From contig UQDI01000030.1 in assembly GCA_900539725.1 (NCBI GenBank), positions 1 to 17,432 of the forward strand: a DNA stretch of 17,432 bases, read 5' to 3'. The notes under the pieces are model-generated. The model was not told the origin of the DNA and searched no databases. It was given only the letters and a program-made list of their open reading frames with translations. Source of the DNA: an uncultured Eubacteriales bacterium (GTDB taxonomy: Bacteria; Bacillota; Clostridia; Tissierellales; Peptoniphilaceae). The position numbers were made by a program, and so were the translations under genes. This document shows positions 7,919-14,400 of the stretch, in pieces. Each line of letters begins with the position of its first letter. The stretch's first letter is position 1.

Positions 7919-8950
7919 TCAATCAGCACTAAACCCTTTACTTGAAGCTTCTGGCTCATCTGCCTTAACTTCTTCGCTCACAGTTTTCACGGCATTTTCC
8001 TTATATATTTCATCTGAGAAAAATATTTTGTACTCGCCGTAGCCTTCCTTATCCATGTCCTCAAGCGGCACGAAGCGCAGTGCGGCGCCATCGATGCAGT
8101 ATCTTAGTCCGCCCATCTCCTTAGGTCCGTCGCTAAAAACATGGCCCAGGTGATTATTGCCGTGCTTGCTCTTGATCTCTACACGCCTCATTCCATGCGA
8201 TTCGTCCCTGTTGTAGCTAACGCTGTCACTGTTTATGGTCCTCGCAAAGCTAGGCCAGCCGCAGCCTGCATCGAATTTATCCTCTGAAGTAAAAAGCACT
8301 TCGCCAGTTAATTTATCCACGTAAATGCCCGGGCGCCACTCATCATTTAGTTCAGACGTATGCGGATGTTCAGTACCTTCTTCCCTCATAACCTTGTAGC
8401 TAAGCTCATCCAAGAGCTTTTTCGCTTCCTCATCAGAAACTTCTTTGTACTCTTTTTCGAAAATGGGCTCATCAGCTTCAGCCAAATTGATATGGCAGTA
8501 GCCGCCTGGATTTTTCTCCAAGTAATCTTGGTGGTAGCCCTCTGCCAATACAAAGTTTTTCAGCTCTTCGACTTCAACAGCGAGCTCGCCGTGAATTTTT
8601 TCTTCGTATTTATATACCTTGTCAATGATCTTTTTATCTTGAGGGTCACTATAATATATGCCCGTTCTGTACTGTCTACCTCTGTCTCCGCCTTGCTTGT
8701 TGACGCTCGTTGGGTCAATCACCTTAAAGTAGCGAAGAAGAATTTCTTCTAGGCTCACAAGGCTTGTATCGTAAGTTATTTCAACAGTTTCAGCGTGATC
8801 AGTCTCTTTAACTTTCTCATAGCTAGTGCTATCGCCATTGCCATTAGCATAGCCGACTTTGGTGCCCATAACGCCGCGTATCCTATCGAAATAGCCTTGC
8901 ATGCCCCAGAAGCAGCCGCCTGCTAGGTGTATGGTTTTGTTGTTATTCAT
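7919..8950 (-). CDS. msrAB: Fused peptide methionine sulfoxide reductase MsrA-MsrB
   Basis: 343 residues. MsrA domain (about 5-155) has the GCFWG motif with nucleophile Cys13 and a GGYCHIN motif (Cys152), a likely resolving cysteine; it reduces methionine-S-sulfoxide. MsrB domain (about 178-315) has CGWPSF (Cys230, likely resolving), HLGHVFSDGP and RYC (Cys285, catalytic), and reduces methionine-R-sulfoxide. The paired CxxC zinc motifs of many MsrBs are not seen. The ATG is preceded by AGAGGTGAT, and an in-frame TAA lies a few codons upstream, so there is no N-terminal signal peptide: the main product should be cytoplasmic. The last 30 residues are an acidic linker-like tail (KADEPEASSKGFSAD) followed by TGA and then an in-frame hydrophobic extension (7850-7918). 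It lies 23 bp downstream of the flavin monooxygenase gene and is presumably co-transcribed with it. Thioredoxin is the usual reductant of the family. Confidence 0.95.
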   Translation of the reverse strand: MNNNKTIHLAGGCFWGMQGYFDRIRGVMGTKVGYANGNGDSTSYEKVKETDHAETVEITYDTSLVSLEEILLRYFKVIDPTSVNKQGGDRGRQYRTGIYYSDPQDKKIIDKVYKYEEKIHGELAVEVEELKNFVLAEGYHQDYLEKNPGGYCHINLAEADEPIFEKEYKEVSDEEAKKLLDELSYKVMREEGTEHPHTSELNDEWRPGIYVDKLTGEVLFTSEDKFDAGCGWPSFARTINSDSVSYNRDESHGMRRVEIKSKHGNNHLGHVFSDGPKEMGGLRYCIDGAALRFVPLEDMDKEGYGEYKIFFSDEIYKENAVKTVSEEVKADEPEASSKGFSAD

Positions 8951-8973
8951 AAAATCACCTCTTTTTATTATTT

Positions 8974-9969
8974 TTATTTATTATCATTATTTACAATGTC
9001 TTCAAGTATCTCGAAGGACTTCGTAAGCTTGTCATATTCAGGGATATAGCTTACAGCGATCAGCTCGTCGAAGCCGTAGTCCCTCTTGAAGCCCTCATAA
9101 GTCTTCTTCGCGTCCTCATAAGTGCCGCCGATGTGCAGTCCGCGCATAGCCCTAAGCGCAAATTTCTGCATGCTCGTAAGCTCTGGCGCATCGTTCGGGT
9201 CAATCTTCTCAAACTCATCGCGATTGTCCACGTCAAGTATCCTTAAAAATACTTGCATCGCGTGAAACTCAAGCTCATCCGCGTCCTTTTTGTTCTCGCC
9301 AATGTTAGCCGAAACGCCAAGCATTGTGAATGGCGCGTCAAGGTACTTGCTCTTTTTGAAATTGTCTCTGTAGATGTCAAAAGCAGCCTTAACTGTGTGA
9401 GGCGCGAAATGGCCTGCAAATGAATATGGCAGACCCAGCTCAGCCGCTACATAAGCGGAGTTCATCGAGCTACCCAAGATAGTTATCGGTACGCCCGCGC
9501 CCATGCCAGGGTAAGGCGCGCTCTTTAAACCACTTGCATCGCCATCGAAATATTTTAGCATTAGGCGAATTGCGTCCAAAAACTTTTCTTGCTTATATGT
9601 GTCGCGATAAAGTATTCTTGCAGTTTCTATATCAGTACCGGGTGCTCTACCTATGCCAAGATCAACCCTATCAGGGAAAAGCGCCTCCATAGTCCCGTAG
9701 CGTTCAGCGACTTGAAATGGCGTGTGATTTGGTAGCATCACGCCGCCTGCGCCGACCTTGATGCGCTCTGTTTGGCCCAGTATGTGCGTTAGAACAACTT
9801 CAGTTGCGCTCGATAGTACGCCAGGGCTGTTATGATGCTCAGCGACCCAATATCTCTCGAAGCTTCTTGAGTCCGCGAACTGAGCGAGTTTCACGGCCCT
9901 TTCGAAGGCTTCTTTCTTTGTTTCGTCTTTGTATTTCGGTACAAGATTTAGTATCGATAGCTTTGTCAT
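8974..9969 (-). CDS. LLM-class flavin-dependent oxidoreductase (luciferase-like monooxygenase)
   Basis: 331 residues, the normal length for single-subunit luciferase-family oxidoreductases of the YhbW type. Conserved stretches: WVAEHH (41-46), a beta-strand and turn VGAGGVMLPNHTPFQVAE (72-89), and LGIGRAPGTD (104-113), which is characteristic of the group. The fold is a TIM barrel that uses reduced FMN and oxygen; the substrate cannot be told from sequence. ATG at 9967-9969 has GAGGTGAT with a 3-nt gap, the same spacing as for msrAB and the YARHG gene. It is the first gene of a two-gene operon with msrAB, which suggests a role in oxidative stress or scavenging of an oxidised substrate (inference). 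It diverges from the gene at 10139 across a 169-bp control region. Confidence 0.9.
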   Translation of the reverse strand: MTKLSILNLVPKYKDETKKEAFERAVKLAQFADSRSFERYWVAEHHNSPGVLSSATEVVLTHILGQTERIKVGAGGVMLPNHTPFQVAERYGTMEALFPDRVDLGIGRAPGTDIETARILYRDTYKQEKFLDAIRLMLKYFDGDASGLKSAPYPGMGAGVPITILGSSMNSAYVAAELGLPYSFAGHFAPHTVKAAFDIYRDNFKKSKYLDAPFTMLGVSANIGENKKDADELEFHAMQVFLRILDVDNRDEFEKIDPNDAPELTSMQKFALRAMRGLHIGGTYEDAKKTYEGFKRDYGFDELIAVSYIPEYDKLTKSFEILEDIVNNDNK

Positions 9970-10004
9970 TTAATCACCTCTATATATCTATTTGACTATA
10001 TTTT

Positions 10005-10032
10005 ATTATGCTTATGGACGTGCCGAGACCAA
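10005..10032 (-). promoter_or_regulatory. Weak candidate promoter for the monooxygenase-msrAB operon
   Basis: On the minus strand, TTGGTC (10032-10027), a 16-nt spacer, and CATAAT (10010-10005). The -10 fits 5 of 6 bases, the -35 only 3 of 6. The -35 lies in the first direct repeat (10020-10040), so a protein bound there would affect this promoter. Confidence 0.3.
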
Positions 10033-10060
10033 TATAAACGAAGTGGCAAGACCATAAACG
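10020..10060. repeat. Pair of direct repeats in the divergent control region
   Basis: GTGCCGAGACCA then TAAACG (10020-10040) is repeated as GTGGCAAGACCA then TAAACG (10043-10060), with two substitutions and a 3-nt deletion. The position between two divergent genes suggests a regulator binding site, but a simple tandem duplication cannot be excluded. Confidence 0.5.
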
Positions 10061-10063
10061 TAA

Positions 10064-10081
10064 ATCTATTAATATATAGAT
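10064..10081. promoter_or_regulatory. Palindrome just upstream of the YARHG gene promoter
   Basis: ATCTAT-TAATAT-ATAGAT, a perfect 6-bp inverted repeat ending 12 bp before the -35 box at 10094. A candidate operator; AT-rich palindromes also arise by chance in DNA of this composition. Confidence 0.35.
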
Positions 10082-10093
10082 ACCCAATCGCTA

Positions 10094-10122
10094 TTGAAAA
10101 CATTGACGATGCGTGATATAAT
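10094..10122 (+). promoter_or_regulatory. Promoter of the YARHG-domain gene
   Basis: TTGAAA (10094-10099), a 17-nt spacer, and perfect TATAAT (10117-10122). Predicted transcription start is about 10129, so the leader is only about 10 nt and begins at the ribosome binding site. The TTG of the -35 box is in frame with the gene but should not be taken as its start codon. Confidence 0.7.
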
Positions 10123-10128
10123 TAGCTT

Positions 10129-10135
10129 AGGTGAT
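10129..10135 (+). promoter_or_regulatory. Ribosome binding site deciding the start at 10139
   Basis: AGGTGAT followed by a 3-nt gap and ATG. The same AGGTGAT-N3-ATG arrangement precedes msrAB and the monooxygenase gene. The upstream in-frame TTG (10094) and ATG (10109) lack such a site. Confidence 0.75.
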
Positions 10136-10138
10136 AGA

Positions 10139-10774
10139 ATGAGAAGGAAAAATAACGGTGTTTACATAAATTTTGAGGGACGCGGCGAAGGCCAAAGGGA
10201 CAAAAGGAAGATTTGCGCTGCGGTGCTAAGTATCGTTGCCATAGTGCTTTTATTGGCGTTTTACTTTTTGTATAAGTACACGACTAGCCATGTATATATA
10301 AAGGAAGCGAGCGAGGACGCGCGCGTTTACGAGGAGATTTACAAGAGTACGGATCTCGATCTTGAGAAGTTTAATAAGGCTGACGAAAAATTCAAGATGA
10401 AGATAGATGACGCTAGCTTCATTAAGGCACAAGCTGAGTATTTTATGCCAGTTGAGCCGAAGGAGAAGCTTGATAAGAACTTTTCTAAGTCGTATAAGAA
10501 GAACTTTGAGGAAGAGTACCTTTTTAATGGAGATGCAAAATTGATACCACTGAAGCTCTTGAAATCACTATCGCGTAACGAGATAAGACTGATTAAGGCA
10601 GAAATTTTGGCGCGCCACGGCTATGAGTTTAAGACGAAGGAATTTGCTGATTACTTCAAGCAAAAATCTTGGTATATAGCGGACGAGCATTATAATAGTA
10701 CGTTTTTATCGAGTACGGAAGCGCAGAATATACGATATATAATGGAATATGAAAAAGAATTAGACCGCAGATAG
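10139..10774 (+). CDS. YARHG-domain membrane protein
   Basis: 211 residues from the ATG at 10139, chosen because of the AGGTGAT site; a longer in-frame reading from the TTG at 10094 would overlap the promoter. Residues 1-24 are basic and cytoplasmic (MRRKNNG, DKRK), and 25-47 form one membrane helix (ICAAVLSIVAIVLLLAFYF). Residues about 50-138 are a charged, helical extracytoplasmic region. Residues about 140-208 match the YARHG family: SRNEIRLIKAEILARHGYEF, then FADYFKQKSWY and an ending helix. YARHG domains occur in extracytoplasmic parts of many Firmicutes membrane proteins; their exact role is not established. The gene is transcribed alone, divergently from the monooxygenase operon, and is followed by hairpin elements. 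Confidence 0.85.
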   Translation: MRRKNNGVYINFEGRGEGQRDKRKICAAVLSIVAIVLLLAFYFLYKYTTSHVYIKEASEDARVYEEIYKSTDLDLEKFNKADEKFKMKIDDASFIKAQAEYFMPVEPKEKLDKNFSKSYKKNFEEEYLFNGDAKLIPLKLLKSLSRNEIRLIKAEILARHGYEFKTKEFADYFKQKSWYIADEHYNSTFLSSTEAQNIRYIMEYEKELDRR

Positions 10775-10800
10775 AATTTCTGGTTCGTGCGAAGCACCAA

Positions 10801-10852
10801 GGTTCCCGGGACCCATCCAAAGCTTTAGCTTTGATGATGGGTGGGGTTCTTC
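10801..10852 (+). repeat. GGTTC-hairpin element, copy behind the YARHG gene
   Basis: GGTTC (10801-10805), then CCGGG and a long hairpin: ACCCATC (10811-10817) pairs with GATGGGT (10836-10842), CAAAGCT (10818-10824) pairs with AGCTTTG (10827-10833), with a 2-nt AT bulge and a TT loop. GGGGTTCTTC follows at 10843-10852. A small upstream hairpin GTGC-GAA-GCAC (10787-10797) is also preceded by GGTTC. No T-tract follows. Confidence 0.7.
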
Positions 10853-10942
10853 AAATGCGCCCTTACACTCATTCGCTTTTCGACAATGCTCGAGTATTTC
10901 ATATACACTCCGCTTGTCTCAAAGCTCCATTTCGTGTAGCGC

Positions 10943-10976
10943 AAAGGTTCACGTCCATTTATGGACGGGGTTCTTC
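10943..10976 (+). repeat. GGTTC-hairpin element, second tandem copy
   Basis: AAAGGTTC, then hairpin CGTCCAT-TT-ATGGACG (10952-10967), then GGGGTTCTTC. It has the same architecture as 10801-10852 and as the copy behind msrAB (which also has GCGTAAAGGTTC), but a different stem sequence. Confidence 0.65.
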
Positions 10977-11059
10977 AATCATCGCATTTTTCCGACAAAA
11001 TTTGTTTGATCTAGTTCTTTGACACGATAAAAAACAAATTAAATTCAGGGGGCGATTTT

Positions 11060-11257
11060 ATGAAAAAGTATGAATACAAATTCGTTACAGTTAAGACCAC
11101 AGGTCTTTGGTACGACGACTACCAAGAGATAATTAAGAAACATGCGGAAGAAGGTTGGCGCTATGTTGATTCAATAAATAAACATAGAGAGCTAGTAGAT
11201 GCTAATCCGAGATTGGAATTGGTATTCGAGCGCGAAATAGAAACGGAGGGGGAGTAA
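11060..11257 (+). CDS. DUF4177-type small protein
   Basis: 65 residues starting at ATG 11060 with AGGGGG a few bases upstream. The pattern YEYKFVTVKTTG, DYQEIIKKHAEEGWRYVD and LELVFEREIE (strand, helix, EGW turn, strand) is that of the DUF4177 family of small cytoplasmic proteins, here at full length. There is no membrane segment or signal peptide, and the function of the family is unknown. It sits alone between the hairpin elements and the protease gene; a 159-bp gap holding a tandem duplication separates it from the protease, so co-transcription is possible but not shown. Confidence 0.75.
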   Translation: MKKYEYKFVTVKTTGLWYDDYQEIIKKHAEEGWRYVDSINKHRELVDANPRLELVFEREIETEGE

Positions 11258-11322
11258 AACTATGAAATTTAATTTAAGAGATTAGTAATTTTATGATAAA
11301 GTATAGCTAAATAACTTACTAT

Positions 11323-11426
11323 AAATACTAATTAAGCTATAAATACTGATTAAGGAGGGAAGTTTATGAAGAAAAATACTAATTAAGCTATAAATACTAA
11401 TTAAGGAGGGAAGTTTATGAAGAAAA
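11323..11426 (+). repeat. 51-bp tandem duplication of the protease translation start
   Basis: Bases 11323-11375 recur at 11374-11426 (period 51) with one G/A difference (11348 versus 11399). Each unit carries two AAATACT(A/G)ATTAAG boxes 18 bp apart, the ribosome site AAGGAGGGA, and ATGAAGAAAA. The period is 17 codons, so both ATGs are in one frame. Confidence 0.95.
11366..11386 (+). CDS. Six-codon leader ORF created by the duplication
   Basis: ATG at 11366 has the same strong AAGGAGGGA site as the real protease start. It encodes MKKNTN and stops at TAA 11384-11386, 30 nt before the protease ATG. It may act as a decoy start or give translational coupling; it could equally be a neutral by-product of the duplication. 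Confidence 0.45.
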   Translation: MKKNTN

Positions 11427-14400
11427 CTATGTCAATAATCTTAGCCATGCTAATGATTTTATCAAGTGTAAATGTTTTTGCACTATCTTCAAATCAAGAA
11501 ATTTATGTACTTAACGAGGGTAATGAAGACACTTACATTAATGATAAAGTAGCAAGTCTTATACGTCAAAGCGATGGCAAGATTGACAATGAAGATGAGG
11601 TGCATGTGCTATTTAGACTAAATCAAGAATATTTTCGTGAGTTTGGTCAAATGATTGATGCATCTAGACTATACAGTGAGGAAGGCATCAAAGAGCAATT
11701 AGACTTTGCTCATATGGCCATTGCTAAGGCCGTGAACGATTTTAAGTCAAGAGGATTTGTTTTTGATGTGATTGATGAATTCACTGTACTTTTACTTGGC
11801 TTTGATACTAAGGTTTCGTTTAGAGACGCTAAAAACATGGCGTCATTAGATTTTGTAGAGTCTGCTACTATACAAAAAACTATTATGAAACCTGCTTTTA
11901 AGGGTGATGGACCTAGGTTTAGAGCTTACAGCACTGAGCAATCAAGAGACATAATTGGGAACGAAGCTGTTTACTCAAAATTCAAGGGAGAGGGTACTAT
12001 AGTTGCTGTTATCGACTCTGGTTTTGACGTGGATCATGAGGCTTTTTATTTAAGCGAAGAAGGTAAAGCTAAGGCTGTATATGACGAGGCGGATATTGAA
12101 AAGCTTAAGAATGACGGCATACTTAAACAAGGTCGCTACTTTAGCGAAAAGATTCCATTTGGCTGCAATTACTTTCCAGAGAGCAATCCAGAAAAATTAA
12201 AGCAAAGAAGTTTAAACTCTCATGGTCAACACGTTGCAGGTAGTATTGCTGCTAATAAGGTGCATGTGCGTTATGATGGGGTCGATAGAGAGCTTGTAGG
12301 TGTTGCACCTGAAGCGCAGCTAGCTCTTATGAGGGTTTTCTCTGATGATAACCCTGGTACTGATCCGAGCATATATGTAAAAGCTCTTGAAGATTGTGTT
12401 AAACTAAAGGTTACTGCGGTTAACATGAGTATTGGTTCTCCTGCAGGTGACGCAACTCAAATTGATAAAGACACTACTGATGCACTTGATCGTTTGGCAA
12501 AGGCGGGTTGTGTTGTTGCGGTTGCGGCTGGTAATGAGACTGCTTTTGGTATGGGCCACGAGCTTCATCCGTTTAAGGACAACCCTGACTATGGTATACT
12601 TGGCAATCCTGCTGCTGCTGAGAAATCATTTGCGGTTGCATCTGTTGAAAACGGTTTTACTGTGCAAGATTATTTTGTAAATAAAACTGCGAGCGGCGAA
12701 CAAAATTATGCTATCAAGTGGTCTGTGGACACTAGTGATGACAGCATGACTGAGCCTGAGTACGATACTGAGTACGATATGGTATACGTTGGTCTAGGCA
12801 GAGAAGAAGATTATAACGAGAATAATTATGACGTCAGTGGAAAAATTGCTCTTATCGAAAGAGGAGTAAATACTTTTGAAAATAAAGTAGATACAGCTAT
12901 AAAACATGATGCTAAAGCTGTTCTTATCTACAATCATGAAGATGGAGGCGACCAATTTATCGGTATGGCGAATACGTGGAACAAAAGTGTTCCAGTAGCT
13001 TCCTTATACTACTCAACTGGTATGGCTCTTAGAAATAGCGGGGGCAAGGTCATTTTCAAAAAAGGCAAGGTAGAGCTTAACAATCCACTTGCTGGACAGA
13101 TCTCAATCTTCTCATCGTTTGGCCTATCAAGCGACGGTTCATTCAAGCCTGAGATAACTGCTCCTGGTGGAAACATCCTTTCACTTGGTAACAACAACAC
13201 ATACAACGTACAAAGCGGTACATCCATGGCGACACCACACGTATCTGGCGGACTTGCGCTTGCACGCTCCATGGTTGATGAGAGATTCCCAGATCTACCA
13301 GTAGAAGAAAAGTGGCAAAGAATTAGAAATTTACTAATGTCTACTGCACAAATCCACTTCGACGGTGATGCTGCAACTAGTCCAAGAAGACAAGGCGCAG
13401 GTATAATGAAGCTGCAAAACGCACTTACTACTAAGGCTATACTTCTTGGTGACGGCGGCGAGACTAAGCTTATGAGACGAAAAGCTTCAAATCTTGAGAA
13501 ACTTGATTTTAAAATACAAAACTTATCAAACGAAGAATTAACTTATAATTATAAGGCGATAGTAGTTGCTGACGAGTTAAATGGTGACTACTACACATAC
13601 ATGACTAGAAAGCTTAAAGACATTCCTTATGGAGAGATAAAGCTAGGAGCTAATGAGACAAAGAATGTAAGCGTTACAATCGACACAAGTGATTTTGCAG
13701 GGGAGCTTAAAGAAGAGATGCCTAATGGTTACTTTATTGATGGTTTTGTGGTTTTTGAAAGCACAAATCAAAGTGAGCCTGAGATATCGATACCATTTAT
13801 CACATTTGTGGGCGATTTAGAAAAGCTTACTTACTTTGAAAAGCCTGTATATGACTTAGCTAAAGAAGGCAAGCTTCCGTATTATTGGAATGAAAAAGCA
13901 ACTATGCACATCGCTGGCATTAACGACACCGGCGTTCCAAACAATGATTTTACTCATTTATACACATATGTAGAGGATAAAAGTGAGATACTTGGCCAAG
14001 CTAAGGACTTTACTAACCAAAATCCAACGTTCTACGACAAAAGAGTTATATCGCCAAACAAAGATGGCTACGCAGACACATTATCAGCTAGCTACACACT
14101 TCTAAGAAGTGGCCACGTTTCAGCCTATGTGTATAAATTAGATGAAAACGGACACAAAGAAGCAGATCCAATCGCTTGCTTACTTGAAGATGAGTACATG
14201 ACAAAGAACTTTGGCTCATCGATGATGCCACTTTCATATAGCCTTGGCAGAAGCTTCCCTGATGCGAAGACTACACTTAAGGACGGCGACTACGTTTTAA
14301 GCCTTAAGGCATATAGCAACAAGAACAACCCTGCAGACGATGTCGATATGAAGTTTACAGTTGATACGAAGAAGCCAACTATTACAAATGCTAGTTTTGC

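Noticed and set aside
7919..7921. UGA as selenocysteine or a reassigned codon
   Set aside because: Catalytic positions of both Msr domains are ordinary cysteines, no SECIS-like hairpin directly follows the UGA, and another gene here also ends in TGA; leaky termination is the simpler idea.
10831..11022. 63-codon open frame in the hairpin-rich intergenic region
   Set aside because: It begins inside a hairpin stem, has no ribosome site, and spans two copies of the GGTTC-hairpin element.
11003..11045. Promoter for the DUF4177 gene (TTGACA at 11019, or TTGTTT with GATAAA)
   Set aside because: TTGACA has no -10 at suitable spacing that would leave the ribosome site in the transcript; the alternative boxes match poorly.
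11262..11285. Seven-codon frame MKFNLRD after the DUF4177 gene
   Set aside because: The purine-rich sequence before it is the end of the DUF4177 coding sequence; nothing else supports expression.
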